From: Pullichristensenella sp002068815 | GTDB lineage: Bacteria; Bacillota; Clostridia; Christensenellales; Aristaeellaceae | Direction: 5' to 3' | DNA length: 64,000 nt | NCBI GenBank assembly: GCA_040772885.1 | Contig: JAXGXF010000006.1 | Coordinates: forward strand, 1 to 64,000 | Shown here: positions 8,808 through 17,739 of the stretch, one piece after another | How the letters are laid out: each line of letters opens with the position of its first letter | Position numbering within the stretch: the first letter of the stretch is position 1 | Notes under the pieces: generated by a model | Databases searched by the model: none | What the model was told of the DNA's origin: nothing | What the model saw: only the letters and a program-made list of their open reading frames with translations | Translations under genes and position numbers: made by a program

Positions 8808-8923
8808 CCCTCTTGACACCTCCTGTTCTAAGATTCGGCGCCTCCAGCAATCGATGCCCGCCGTCGCAAGACCGGCGAAAACGCCGACGACAACAGAAGC
8901 CCGCATCCGGGGCAGACCCATAT

Positions 8924-8952
8924 ATTATAACCCCGAATCCGGTTGAATGCAA
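8924..8952 (-). promoter_or_regulatory. Promoter of the rpmG-secE-nusG-rplKA operon
   Basis: On the minus strand TTGCAT (8947-8952), a 17-nt spacer and TATAAT (8924-8929) lie about 120 nt upstream of rpmG, so the mRNA has a leader of roughly 110 nt. Confidence 0.8.
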
Positions 8953-8978
8953 GGGCCGGCTTTGCGCATATGTAAATT

Positions 8979-9551
8979 TTACACAGAATCGCGCGCGTTC
9001 CAGGGCAGAATTTTGTCGCCCCGGACGAGAAACGCGCGCCGGGAGACGGAGGCCAAGGGCTGGTCGGAATAAGAATCGGAGTAGAAATCGTCGATCTGCG
9101 CATCCGGAAATTCTTCGCGAAAGCGCCTGACCTTCTCGGCCCCGTGGCAGTTCGGGCCGAGAAACCGGCCGGTCTTTCTGTCGACGGGCGAGCCGATCAC
9201 AAACCGTATGCCCAAGCGTTCGCACGCCGGGCGGATCAGGAACTCCGGCGACGCGGAGATCACGACATCGTCGTCCTTGCGCCGCTCGATGTAGAACGGC
9301 TTCACGCGGCGAAAGTTCTTTTCCCAGAAGCGTTCGATCGCCCGGTCGAGGTCCGGGACCGCCCCCAGGAACCGGAACATGCGCTCCTTGAACGCCTGTT
9401 TGTCGCGCCGGCGGATGAGGAATAGCAGCGCATTCCCAATTTGCCCCGCCGCGTCCGGCCATATGCGCGGCGTCCGCAAAAGGCAATAGGCGAAGAAGCG
9501 CACCGTCGAGTCGCCGCGGAGAATCGTGTTGTCAAAGTCGTACGCGTTCAT
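8979..9551 (-). CDS. HAD-family (HAD-IB, SerB-like) phosphatase
   Basis: This 190-residue protein starts MNAYDFDNTILRGDST, the DxDxT catalytic motif of HAD hydrolases. A helical cap follows, then VVISASPEFL (motif II serine) and a DDFYSDSYSDQPL motif IV. This resembles the phosphoserine-phosphatase-like HAD-IB group common in Bacillota. The substrate cannot be told from sequence. The ribosome binding site is weak. It is divergent from the M50 protease gene and ends close to the rpmG promoter. Confidence 0.88.
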   Translation of the reverse strand: MNAYDFDNTILRGDSTVRFFAYCLLRTPRIWPDAAGQIGNALLFLIRRRDKQAFKERMFRFLGAVPDLDRAIERFWEKNFRRVKPFYIERRKDDDVVISASPEFLIRPACERLGIRFVIGSPVDRKTGRFLGPNCHGAEKVRRFREEFPDAQIDDFYSDSYSDQPLASVSRRAFLVRGDKILPWNARDSV

Positions 9552-9590
9552 ACCCGTACCATTCGACGCGCTCCGGAGAAATTCCTGCTC

Positions 9591-9619
9591 TTGCGAAAAA
9601 GCCCGTGAAAGCGTATAAT
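9591..9619 (+). promoter_or_regulatory. Promoter for the M50 protease-scpA unit
   Basis: TTGCGA (9591-9596), a 17-nt spacer and TATAAT (9614-9619) lie about 35 nt before the start codon. Confidence 0.75.
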
Positions 9620-9653
9620 GAGGAGAACGCTTCCGAAACAAAGGAGGGGCAAA

Positions 9654-10496
9654 ATGGGCTTTATTTCGGAATTCCTCGCCGATCCGCGCAACGTGCTGAT
9701 CGCCTTTCTTCTGGCGCTTCCCGGGCGGCTCTTCGCGATCTCGGCGCACGAGTACGCGCACGCGCGCGCGGCGGACAAGGTCGGCGACCCGACGGCCAGA
9801 TATCTCGGCCGGCTGACGCTGAACCCGCTCAAGCACCTGGACCCCGTCGGCACGCTGATGATGCTCCTCGTGGGCTTCGGCTGGGCGCGGCCGGTGCCGG
9901 TCAACCCGCGCAACTTCAAGGGCGATTTCCGCAAGGCCGACCTGAAGGTCTCCGTCGCGGGCGTCTGGATGAACTTTCGGCTGTTCCTCGCCGGCGCCGT
10001 CGCGCTCTACGCGATCGTCGGCGTCGCGCTCGCGGGGCTTCAGACGGTCTCGGAGGTGCTCGCGGCGTTCAAGAGCGGCATCTTCCTGACGACGATCGAC
10101 GGCGCGAAGGCGCTCGTCGTCAACGATTCGTACGTCCGCGTGCGCGACCTCCTGACCTACGTCCCGTACTTCGGCGAGTTCTTCATCCGCCCGCTGTGGG
10201 GCGACGTGCCTTACTACCTGTTCCAGATGCTCTCGTACTTCGTGCAGGTCAACATCGTGCTCGCGATCTTCAACCTGTTCCCGATCCCGCCGCTGGACGG
10301 CTACCACGCGCTCAACGACCTCGTCCTGAAGCGCGACCTGTTCGACCAGCGCGCGCCGATGATCGGAAACGTCGTCCTGATCGCCCTGCTCGTCTCCGGC
10401 GTGCTCACGAGCGTCCTGAGCTTCGTCATCGACAAGGCGTTTCTGGCGACCGGCGCCGCGGCGGGCGCGCTGTTTCGCCTGCTGGGCGTATTATAG
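9654..10496 (+). CDS. M50-family (site-2-protease-like) membrane metalloprotease
   Basis: This 280-residue membrane protein has the zinc motif HEYAH at H32-E33-H36 and the LDG motif (D215 within FPIPPLDGYH), the metal ligands of S2P proteases. NPLKHLDPVGTLM and GWARPVPVNPRNF match the short Bacillota site-2-protease family. Several hydrophobic segments put the active site in the membrane. The usual Gly-Pro-x-x-Asn element reads GVWMNF here, a small deviation. The ATG at 9654 follows AAAGGAGG. It precedes scpA by 9 nt, a pairing common in Clostridia. The substrate is unknown. Confidence 0.93.
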   Translation: MGFISEFLADPRNVLIAFLLALPGRLFAISAHEYAHARAADKVGDPTARYLGRLTLNPLKHLDPVGTLMMLLVGFGWARPVPVNPRNFKGDFRKADLKVSVAGVWMNFRLFLAGAVALYAIVGVALAGLQTVSEVLAAFKSGIFLTTIDGAKALVVNDSYVRVRDLLTYVPYFGEFFIRPLWGDVPYYLFQMLSYFVQVNIVLAIFNLFPIPPLDGYHALNDLVLKRDLFDQRAPMIGNVVLIALLVSGVLTSVLSFVIDKAFLATGAAAGALFRLLGVL

Positions 10497-10505
10497 GGAG
10501 GCTCC

Positions 10506-11231
10506 ATGCCGTACGTCGTGTCGCTCAGGCAGTTCGACGGGCCGCTGGACCTTCTGCTCACGCTGATCACGAACGCGAAGGTCGATATCCAGGACATCTT
10601 CGTGTCGGAGATCACCGAGCAGTACCTCGAGTCGATGAAGCTCGTCGGCGAGCTCGACATGGACTCGGCCAGCGAATTTCTGCAGATGGCGGCGACGCTT
10701 CTGGAGATCAAGTCGCGCGCGATGCTGCCGCGCCCGCCGAAGCCCGAGGAGGAGGGGGAGCTCTCGCCCGAGGAGGAGCTCATCCGCCGGCTCGAGGAGT
10801 ACCGGCAGTTCAAGGAGATCTCCGGGCGGCTGCAGGAGCTCGAAAAGCAGGCGAAGGCGCTCATGACGAAGCTGCCGGAGGAGTACCCGCTGCCGCCGCC
10901 GACGATCGAGATCACGGGGCTGACGCTCGACAAGCTCCACCGCGCGTTTCTGCGCGTGCTCGAGCGCGCGAGCGCCTTGGAGGAGTCCGACCGGCTCGCG
11001 AGCCGCGAGATACGGCGCGACAGCTTCACCGTCGCCGGCTGCATGGCGCGCATACAGCGAAAGCTCAACCGCGGCGCGTTCCGGTTCTCGGAATTGTTCG
11101 ACGGGCGGATGAACCGGCCCGAGCTGATCGCGATGTTCATGGCGCTTCTCGAGCTTGTGAAGCTCGGGCGCGTGTCGGTCGAGCAGAGGGGCGCGTACGA
11201 GGAGATTTTTCTGTCGGAGCGCACCCCGTGA
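10506..11231 (+). CDS. scpA: Segregation and condensation protein A (kleisin)
   Basis: This 241-residue kleisin has the N-terminal SMC-neck-binding part (LRQFDGPLDLLLTLI...KVDIQDI), a charged middle and a C-terminal winged-helix region with FRFSELF. ScpA links the SMC ATPase heads and recruits ScpB for chromosome condensation. The ATG at 10506 follows GGGAGGCTCC. The usual downstream scpB is not adjacent; a VanW protein follows instead. Confidence 0.94.
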   Translation: MPYVVSLRQFDGPLDLLLTLITNAKVDIQDIFVSEITEQYLESMKLVGELDMDSASEFLQMAATLLEIKSRAMLPRPPKPEEEGELSPEEELIRRLEEYRQFKEISGRLQELEKQAKALMTKLPEEYPLPPPTIEITGLTLDKLHRAFLRVLERASALEESDRLASREIRRDSFTVAGCMARIQRKLNRGAFRFSELFDGRMNRPELIAMFMALLELVKLGRVSVEQRGAYEEIFLSERTP

Positions 11232-11307
11232 CCGGTTTTTTCTGGAACTGCCGGGCGGCGTTCCTCGTCCAATAGGCATCGGATCGGCCCGAAGGGAGAT
11301 GAGATGG

Positions 11308-12354
11308 ATGAAGCGATGGTTTTCGTTCCTGGTTGCGGCGGCGCTTCTCGCGAGCGCAATGGCCGCGGCTCCCGCGCTCGCGGCGAGCTATGTTTCCGCG
11401 GAGACGCCGCTCGGGAGCTCGAGCGCGCGCATTTCCAACATCCGGCTGGCGGCGGACGCGATCAACGGATATTTCCTGCCCTACGGCGAGACCTTCTCGT
11501 TCAACGACGTCGTCGGCGCGAGGACGGCGAAGCGCGGCTACCAGTCCGCCCTCAACGGCCGCGGCGTCAAGGTCGTCGGCGGCGGCGTCGCGCAGGTCGC
11601 GAGCACCCTGTACCTGGCGCTTCAGCAGCTCGACGGCATTTCCTACGACGAGTTCAAGACCTACGGAAGCCGCTACAACCAGTCGTACGTCGACGACGCG
11701 GCGGACGCGGTATTGGTCGATGAGGAGTCCGGGATCGACTTCGCGTTCACGAACTATCGGGACGACATGACGATCGAGGCCTATACCTCCGGCGACTCGC
11801 TGTATGTGACGCTGAACTTCGACGCGTCCTCCGGGTCGAACGGCGCGGCCGGCACGCTCGTCGGCAGCGCCGCGATCTATGTAAGCGGCACGCAGGCGCT
11901 GTTCAACAACGTCGATCTCGCCGCGCAGGCGGTCAACGGCATACAGCTCGGGAGCAACGACACGTTCTCGTTCAACGACTCCGTCGGCGCGCGCACGAAG
12001 GCGCGCGGCTATCAGTCGGCGGTCAACGGCCGCGGCTCGAAGGTCACGGGCGGCGGCGTCGGGCCGGTCGCGCGCGCGGTCTGGCTGGCGGTCAAGTATC
12101 TGGACGACGTGTCGATCGTCGAAAAGTCCACCTACGGCAGCAAGTACAACCAGGACTACGTCGGCAGCGCCTCCGACGCGATACTGGTCGACTACGACGC
12201 CGGCACCGACTTCTCGTTCCGCTTCACCGGCGACGGCACGCTCACGATCTACGCGTACCTGAACGGCGACACGCTCGTCTGCGAGGTCTACCGGACCGAG
12301 TCGTCGTCCGGAAGCTGGGAGGATGATTCGGAGTCGGAGGGTTGGTGGTGGTGA
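11308..12354 (+). CDS. Secreted protein with two VanW-like domains
   Basis: This 348-residue protein has a clear signal peptide (MKRWFSFLVAAALLASAMAA, cut near ALA-AS) and two internally similar VanW-type repeats, about 27-165 and 185-335. Each carries the family's NI..AA..ING...PGE.FSFND.VG.RT..RGY pattern followed by a GGGVxQV/GP segment. VanW domains are found on the surface of Bacillota; their biochemistry is not settled. In the second copy the GGGV(A)QVASTLY of the first is changed to GGGVGPVARAVW, so the copies may not be equivalent. The ATG at 11308 has better spacing from GGGAG than the ATG at 11299. Confidence 0.85.
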   Translation: MKRWFSFLVAAALLASAMAAAPALAASYVSAETPLGSSSARISNIRLAADAINGYFLPYGETFSFNDVVGARTAKRGYQSALNGRGVKVVGGGVAQVASTLYLALQQLDGISYDEFKTYGSRYNQSYVDDAADAVLVDEESGIDFAFTNYRDDMTIEAYTSGDSLYVTLNFDASSGSNGAAGTLVGSAAIYVSGTQALFNNVDLAAQAVNGIQLGSNDTFSFNDSVGARTKARGYQSAVNGRGSKVTGGGVGPVARAVWLAVKYLDDVSIVEKSTYGSKYNQDYVGSASDAILVDYDAGTDFSFRFTGDGTLTIYAYLNGDTLVCEVYRTESSSGSWEDDSESEGWWW

Positions 12355-12367
12355 TTCCCGCAAAAAT

Positions 12368-12396
12368 AGCGCCCGGCGCGTGCCGGGCGCTGTTTT
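12368..12396. terminator. Bidirectional terminator
   Basis: AGCGCCCGGC, loop GCGT and GCCGGGCGCT form a 10-bp hairpin flanked by A5 and T5. It separates the convergent VanW and ACT-domain genes. Confidence 0.85.
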
Positions 12397-12402
12397 TGCG
12401 GC

Positions 12403-12819
12403 CTAGTATGCTTCCTTGAGGAGCCTCACGCCGTTCGCCTGCAGCACCTGCGCCGCGCGGCGGTGGTCCTTCAGGTACAGTATGACGCTCGCGTTCTCGG
12501 ACTTGCTGATGTAGGCGTACGCGTACTCGACGGAGATGGCCTCGCGCTCGAGCACCGTCAGCACCTTGTTGAGACCGCCGGGAACGTCGTCGACGAGCAC
12601 GCCCAGCACCTCGGTGATCGACACCGCGAAGTTCTGCTCCCGAAGCACCGCCTCCGCGCGCTCGGGATCGCTGACGATGAGCCTGAGGATGCCGAACTCG
12701 ACCGTGTCCGCCAGCGTGATCGCGCGGATGTCGATGCCGTTTGCGGCGAGCGCGCCGGTGACCTCGCAGAGCTTGCCGACCCGGTTCTCGATGAAGACGG
12801 AAAGCTGCCGAATGACCAT
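12403..12819 (-). CDS. Tandem ACT-domain protein
   Basis: This 138-residue protein consists of two ACT domains, about 1-68 and 69-138. The first starts IRQLSVFIENRVGKLCEVTGAL and the second has VPGGLNKVLTVLEREAISVEYAYA. ACT domains bind amino acids and regulate enzymes. In many Clostridia this short protein is encoded with the indolepyruvate oxidoreductase and aryl-CoA ligase genes, as here, where it is the last gene of the operon. A regulatory role in aromatic amino acid breakdown is inferred, not shown. Confidence 0.88.
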   Translation of the reverse strand: MVIRQLSVFIENRVGKLCEVTGALAANGIDIRAITLADTVEFGILRLIVSDPERAEAVLREQNFAVSITEVLGVLVDDVPGGLNKVLTVLEREAISVEYAYAYISKSENASVILYLKDHRRAAQVLQANGVRLLKEAY

Positions 12820-12831
12820 CCAGATCCCTCC

Positions 12832-13401
12832 TTAATATGCGTTGCCCAGCTCAAACGCGCGGCGGTTGAGCTCCAGAAACCGCGCGGGAACCTGTCTTTC
12901 GAGGGCGTCCTTCCAGGCGGAGGCGGGGATGCGCATGCGCGCGGCGAGCGCGCCCATCAGCACCATGTTGACCGCCTTCGCGCTCCCGGCCTCCTTAGCC
13001 GGCGCCAGCGCGTCGATCGCGACGGTGTTCAGGCGCGCGCGGAGCTTCTCGATCACGCCGTCCGGGTAAACCATCTGCCCGGTGATGACCGGCATCGGAA
13101 GCGTCGGCGCGGTGTTGACGATCAGGAGTCCGTCCGGCTTCAATCGGGAGACGTAGCGCGCGGCCTCGAGCGGCTCGAACGCGAGCAGGAAATCCGCATC
13201 GCCGAGGTCTACGATCGGCGCGTGCACCTCGTCCCCGAAGCGCACATAGGTCACGACGCTGCCGCCGCGCTGCGACATGCCGTGCACCTCGCTGACCTTG
13301 ACGTCGTAGTCGAGCGACAAAAGCGCCGCGCCGAGCACCTTCGACGCGAGCAGCGTCCCCTGCCCGCCGACGCCGGCGATCATCACCGATGTGGTCGTCA
13401 T
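12832..13401 (-). CDS. iorB: Indolepyruvate ferredoxin oxidoreductase, beta subunit
   Basis: This 189-residue gamma-type pyruvate-ferredoxin oxidoreductase domain starts MIAGVGGQGTLLASKVLG and contains VHGMSQRGGSV. With IorA it converts aryl pyruvates from aromatic amino acids to aryl-acetyl-CoA and reduces ferredoxin. Its ATG at 13401 overlaps the iorA stop by 4 nt (ATGA), showing tight translational coupling. The ACT gene follows 12 nt later. Confidence 0.93.
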   Translation of the reverse strand: MTTTSVMIAGVGGQGTLLASKVLGAALLSLDYDVKVSEVHGMSQRGGSVVTYVRFGDEVHAPIVDLGDADFLLAFEPLEAARYVSRLKPDGLLIVNTAPTLPMPVITGQMVYPDGVIEKLRARLNTVAIDALAPAKEAGSAKAVNMVLMGALAARMRIPASAWKDALERQVPARFLELNRRAFELGNAY

Positions 13402-15131
13402 GCGTCCACCTCCCCGATCGCCTGGAAGCCGCAGGTCTGTATGCACAGCCCGCAGCCGACGCACTGGGCCTCGTCGACGATCGCCTTTTTGTCCGCAAAG
13501 CGTATCGCCGGGCAGCCGATCTTCATGCAGGAGGCGCAGCCGCGGCACTTCTCCGGGTCGATCCGGACCGGAGACCTGTGCGGCACGCACTTCAAAAGCG
13601 CGCACGGGCGGCGGGACACGATGACCGAGGGCTCGTCCTTTTCAAGCTCCTCCTTGAGCACCCTCTCCATCCGCGCCATGTCGTGCGGATCGACGACGCG
13701 GACGCTTTGGACGCCCGACGCCTCGCAGATTTTCTCGATCGAGGTGGCCGGCGACGGCTCGTTCTTGAGCGTCAGCCCGGTCGTCGGGTTCTGCTGGTGG
13801 CCGGTCATGCCGGTGATCGCGTTGTCGAGCACGAGCAGCGTCGAGACGCCGCGGTTGTACGCGATGTTGATCAGCCCCGTGATGCCCGAGTGGATGAACG
13901 TCGAGTCGCCGATGACGCCGACGGTCCGCTTCGCCATATCCGGCCGGACCTTCGTAAACCCGTGCAGCATCGAGACCGACGCGCCCATGCACACGACCGC
14001 GTCGATCGCGTTGAGCGGCGCGGCGGAGCCGAGCGTGTAGCAGCCGATGTCGCCGAGCACGGTCAGCTTCAGCTTCGAGAGCACGCGGAATAGCCCCCTG
14101 TGCGGGCAGCCCGCGCACATGACCGGCGGGCGCGGCGGGATCGGCTCGCCGAACGCCTTCGTCTCCGGGACGGGCGCGCCGAGCGCCTTGCGGATTCCAA
14201 CCGGCGAGAGCTCCCCGAGCAGGCCGAACAGGTCCTTGCCGCCCGCGACCGGCACGCGCGCCGCGCGCAGCTCGGTCTCGAGGAACGGGTCGAGCTCCTC
14301 GACGACGATCAGCCGCCCGACCTTCTCCGAGAACGCCCGGATGCGCTCGATCGGCAGCGGGTGGACGATGCCGAGCTTGAACACGCTCGCGTCGGGGAAC
14401 GCCTCGCGCACGTACTGGTAGCACGCGCCGGAGGTCACGAAGCCGACCTCGCGGCCGCGGAGCTCCTCGCGGTTCAGTTCGGAGGATTCGGCGTATTCCC
14501 GGAGCGCCGCGACGCGCTTCTCGACCTCCGCGTGGCTGCGAACGGCGTTTGCCGGCGACATCACGTACTTTTCCGGGTTCTTTCCGTAGGGCTTCAGCTC
14601 GATCCGGGCGCGCGGAGACAATTCGACGAGGCTCTGCGCGTGCGCGATGCGCGTCGCCGTCCTGAGAACAACCGGCGTGTCGAATCGCTCCGAGAGCTCG
14701 AACGCGAGCTTTGTGAATTCGAGGCATTCGGACGAGTCCGAGGGCTCGAGCATCGGCAGCTTCGCGGCCCTGGCGTAGTGCCGGGAATCCTGTTCGTTCT
14801 GCGACGAGTGCATCGCCGGGTCGTCCGCGACGGCGACGACGAGGCCTCCGTTCACGCCCGTGTAGGACGCCGTGAACAGCGGGTCGGCCGCGACATTCAG
14901 CCCGACGTGCTTCATCGCCGCGAAGCTGCGCGCGCCCGCGAAGCACGCGCCGAGCGCCGCCTCGAGCGCCACCTTCTCGTTCGGCGCCCATTCCGCGTAG
15001 ACTTCCTCGTAGTCGGCCGCGCATTCGGTGATTTCGGTCGAGGGTGTGCCGGGATAGGAGGAGACGAAGCGGCATCCGGCCTCGAACAGGCCCCGGGCGA
15101 CCGCCGCGTTTCCGAGCATCAGTTCCTTCAT
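13398..15131 (-). CDS. iorA: Indolepyruvate ferredoxin oxidoreductase, alpha subunit
   Basis: This 577-residue protein has a PFOR-like N-terminal domain (FVSSYPGTPSTEITE). A thiamine-diphosphate domain follows, with GDIGCYTLG and GDSTFIHSGITGLINIAYN. Two ferredoxin clusters lie at the C-terminus: C529/C532/C535/C540 and C557/C560/C563/C567. It oxidatively decarboxylates aromatic 2-oxoacids in the cytosol and passes electrons to ferredoxin. The ATG at 15131 overlaps the paaK stop by 4 nt. The reading frame stays open upstream inside paaK, but that part is a shadow. Confidence 0.95.
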   Translation of the reverse strand: MKELMLGNAAVARGLFEAGCRFVSSYPGTPSTEITECAADYEEVYAEWAPNEKVALEAALGACFAGARSFAAMKHVGLNVAADPLFTASYTGVNGGLVVAVADDPAMHSSQNEQDSRHYARAAKLPMLEPSDSSECLEFTKLAFELSERFDTPVVLRTATRIAHAQSLVELSPRARIELKPYGKNPEKYVMSPANAVRSHAEVEKRVAALREYAESSELNREELRGREVGFVTSGACYQYVREAFPDASVFKLGIVHPLPIERIRAFSEKVGRLIVVEELDPFLETELRAARVPVAGGKDLFGLLGELSPVGIRKALGAPVPETKAFGEPIPPRPPVMCAGCPHRGLFRVLSKLKLTVLGDIGCYTLGSAAPLNAIDAVVCMGASVSMLHGFTKVRPDMAKRTVGVIGDSTFIHSGITGLINIAYNRGVSTLLVLDNAITGMTGHQQNPTTGLTLKNEPSPATSIEKICEASGVQSVRVVDPHDMARMERVLKEELEKDEPSVIVSRRPCALLKCVPHRSPVRIDPEKCRGCASCMKIGCPAIRFADKKAIVDEAQCVGCGLCIQTCGFQAIGEVDA

Positions 15132-16447
15132 TTTGCGGGTTCTCCTTGTCGCAAATCGACGATCCGCTTGGCCTTGCCGCCCGCGAACCGCTCGATGGTC
15201 TTGGGGCCGACGAGCTTGACCTTCGCGTCGAGGCCGAGCACCACGCGCAGCTTCGCGCGGATCGTCTGGGCGAGCTCCTCGAGCTCCCCGAAGCTCGTCA
15301 AAAGGGAGCCGTCGACCAGCTCCACCTGCACCTCGAGCGTGTCCTGATAGCCCTCGCGCCGGATCACGAGCATGTAGTGCGGGCTGATCTGCGCGATCTG
15401 CATGATCACGGACTCGATCTGGCTCGGGAACACGTTGACGCCGCGGATCTTGAGCATGTCGTCGGAGCGGCCCATGACCTTCTCCATGCGCACGGACGTC
15501 CTGCCGCAGCGGCAGGGCTCGCTCGTGAGCTTCGTCAGGTCGCGCGTGCGGTAGCGAAGGAGCGGCATGCCCTCCTTCGTCAGCGTCGTCACGATCAATT
15601 CGCCCGCCTCGCCCTCGGCCTTCGGCTCGAGCGTCACCGGGTCGACGATCTCCGGCAGGAAGTGGTCCTCGGCGAAGTGGAGGCCCTCGCGGTACTCGCA
15701 CTCGCCGGACACCCCGGGGCCGATCAACTCGCTCATGCCGTAGTTGTCGGTCGCGAACAGGCCGAGCTTTTCCTCGATCTTCGAGCGCAGCTCGGTCGTG
15801 CAGCCCTCGGAGCCGAACAGCCCGACGCGCAGCTTGAAGTCGGACGGCCTGTAGCCCAGCTCGCCCGCGAACTCGCCCAGGTACATCGCGTAGGTCGGCG
15901 TCGCGATCAGGGCGGTCGTCCCGAAGTCCTTCATCATCATCAGCTGCTTTTCGGAGTTGCCCGACGACGCCGGGATGACCGACGCGCCGACCTTCTCGAG
16001 CCCGTAGTGGAGCCCGAGCGCCCCCGTGAACAGCCCGTATCCGAAGCAGATCTGCGCCATGTCGTCCTCGCCGACGCCGGCCGCGGTGATGATGCGCGCC
16101 ATGATCTCCGACCACATGTCCAGGTCGTTTTTCGTATACCCGACGACGGTCGGCTTGCCGGTCGTCCCCGACGACGCGTGTATGCGCACGATCTTCGACG
16201 AGGGCACCGCGAACATCCCGAACGGGTAGTTGTCGCGCAGGTCCTCCTTCATCGTCGGCGGGATTTTGCGGATGTCCTCAAGCGCCCGGATGTCCTCGGG
16301 CTTCAGGCCGATTCCGTCGAAGCGGCTGCGGTAGAAAGGTACGTTTTCGTAGCAATATCGCGTGATGTACCGGAGCCGCTCGAGTTTGAGTTGGTCGAGC
16401 TGTCTGCGAGGCATTGTTTCCGCCTGCGGGTTGAAGATCATGGCCAT
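15128..16447 (-). CDS. paaK: Phenylacetate-CoA ligase family enzyme
   Basis: This 439-residue adenylate-forming ligase has the AMP-binding motif SSGTTGKPT, a DNYGMSE-type aryl pocket and the C-terminal KIRGVNVFPSQIE hinge typical of PaaK. It activates phenylacetate or related aryl acids to CoA thioesters, or runs in reverse to make ATP from the IorAB product. Energy conservation from aromatic amino acids by IorAB plus PaaK is inferred. The start is uncertain among GTG 16450, ATG 16447 and ATG 16441. It is the first gene of paaK-iorA-iorB-ACT. Confidence 0.92.
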   Translation of the reverse strand: MAMIFNPQAETMPRRQLDQLKLERLRYITRYCYENVPFYRSRFDGIGLKPEDIRALEDIRKIPPTMKEDLRDNYPFGMFAVPSSKIVRIHASSGTTGKPTVVGYTKNDLDMWSEIMARIITAAGVGEDDMAQICFGYGLFTGALGLHYGLEKVGASVIPASSGNSEKQLMMMKDFGTTALIATPTYAMYLGEFAGELGYRPSDFKLRVGLFGSEGCTTELRSKIEEKLGLFATDNYGMSELIGPGVSGECEYREGLHFAEDHFLPEIVDPVTLEPKAEGEAGELIVTTLTKEGMPLLRYRTRDLTKLTSEPCRCGRTSVRMEKVMGRSDDMLKIRGVNVFPSQIESVIMQIAQISPHYMLVIRREGYQDTLEVQVELVDGSLLTSFGELEELAQTIRAKLRVVLGLDAKVKLVGPKTIERFAGGKAKRIVDLRQGEPAK

Positions 16448-16487
16448 CACGCTCCATCATGTAATGTATAATCCCGAGGATTCATAT

Positions 16488-16516
16488 AGAATAGCATGAA
16501 ATCGGAAACCTTGCAA
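16488..16516 (-). promoter_or_regulatory. Promoter of the paaK-iorAB operon
   Basis: On the minus strand TTGCAA (16511-16516), a 17-nt spacer and TATTCT (16488-16493) lie about 40 nt before paaK. Confidence 0.7.
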
Positions 16517-16811
16517 CGGCCGGATCGTAAAATCCCGCGCAGCCCAAATACGCGCGAGGGTGCGGATTTTTATGCAAAATTATGTCGAAATTGGCGGGAA
16601 ATACAGTATAATTATTCAGTATCTGCGGAAACCGCGGCGATCGTTGGAAAAAAATGGGATTCATGGGAATGAAATCCTTCAAAAGGGATGTTAAATGATA
16701 CGAATGCCGTGCGATTTTCTGGAAATGGGCTTGACTTCTGTTAATTCGGGAGGGTAGAATACCAATATTATAACACACGTGTAAGGGCGAAAAAGTGAGG
16801 GATACGGTTCG
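16517..16811. other. Intergenic region between divergent paaK and opp operons
   Basis: This AT-richer region holds no convincing gene. It contains a TATAAT at about 16607 without a good -35, a short imperfect inverted repeat near 16652-16676, and the opp promoter listed separately. I see no riboswitch or T-box consensus. Confidence 0.6.
16731..16760 (+). promoter_or_regulatory. Promoter of the opp operon
   Basis: TTGACT (16731-16736), an 18-nt spacer and TAGAAT (16755-16760) lie about 50 nt before oppB. An alternative -10, TATTAT, lies at 16766-16771. Confidence 0.65.
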
Positions 16812-17723
16812 ATGCTGAAATACGCGGTAAAGAGAATCCTGCTCGCGATGCTGACGGTGCTGATCATCGCGGCGATTACGTTCTTTGCAATGAACGCGAT
16901 CCCGGGCGGCCCGTTCGACTCCGAGAAGGCGACCGACCCGACGACAAAGGCGACGCTCGAGAGGCGGTTCAACCTCGACAAGCCGCTTCCGGAGCAGTTT
17001 GTGCTCTACATGCGCAACGCTCTCCGGGGCGATTTCGGCATATCCCTGAAAAACGGGCGGGACATCACCACGACGATTATGGAGTCCTTCGGCGTCTCCG
17101 CGACGCTGGGCGGAAGCGCGGTGGGCCTCGCGATCTTCTTCGGGCTGGGCTTCGGCTGCCTGGCCGCGCTCAAGCGAAACAAGATCGCCGACCGGCTGAT
17201 CATCTTCTTTACGACGCTGTTCGTCGCGGTGCCGAGCTTCATACTCGCGACGCTGTTGCTGTTGATCTTCTGCCTGAAGCTCGGGTGGTTCGACGTCTGG
17301 ACCGCGGGCGGGGCGAGCTATGCGCTGCCGATCGTGTCGCTCGCGATGTACCCGATGAGCTACATCACGCGCCTCACGAAGTCCAGCATGCTCGAGGTGC
17401 TCGGGCAGGACTACATCCGCACCGCGCGCGCGAAGGGCGTCAACGAGGCGAAGGTCATCGCAAAGCACGCGCTGCGAAACGCGCTGATCCCGGTCATCAC
17501 GTACGTGGGTCCCATGACCGCCTACACGCTGACCGGCTCGATGGTCGTCGAGACCGTGTTTACGATCGGCGGCCTCGGCGCGAAGTTCGTCACCGGCATC
17601 AACAACCGCGATTACCCGATGATCATGGCGACGACGATCTTCCTGGCGGCGCTCATGGTCGTGATGACGCTCCTGAGCGATTTGCTCTACAAGGCCGTCG
17701 ACCCCAAGATCGATTTCTCGTAG
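16812..17723 (+). CDS. oppB: Oligopeptide ABC transporter permease OppB
   Basis: This 303-residue inner-membrane permease has an N-terminal helix (LKYAVKRILLAMLTVLIIAAITFF), the SLKNGRDITTTI periplasmic start, several hydrophobic segments and the cytoplasmic EAA loop (YIRTARAKGVNEAKVIAKHALRNA, given here in part). It pairs with OppC to form the peptide channel. It is the first gene of oppBCDFA. The ribosome binding site GAGGGA is followed by a somewhat long spacer. Confidence 0.95.
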   Translation: MLKYAVKRILLAMLTVLIIAAITFFAMNAIPGGPFDSEKATDPTTKATLERRFNLDKPLPEQFVLYMRNALRGDFGISLKNGRDITTTIMESFGVSATLGGSAVGLAIFFGLGFGCLAALKRNKIADRLIIFFTTLFVAVPSFILATLLLLIFCLKLGWFDVWTAGGASYALPIVSLAMYPMSYITRLTKSSMLEVLGQDYIRTARAKGVNEAKVIAKHALRNALIPVITYVGPMTAYTLTGSMVVETVFTIGGLGAKFVTGINNRDYPMIMATTIFLAALMVVMTLLSDLLYKAVDPKIDFS

Positions 17724-17739
17724 GAAAGGAGGGCTGCCC

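Noticed and set aside
13398..16115. A 905-codon frame suggesting a PaaK-IorA fusion
   Set aside because: The upstream part is out of frame with paaK and has shadow composition. IorA starts at 15131 with a 4-nt overlap, the normal coupled arrangement.
16599..16612. TATAAT at about 16607 as the main opp promoter
   Set aside because: No acceptable -35 lies 16-18 nt upstream. The TTGACT-N18-TAGAAT pair at 16731 is better and nearer the gene.
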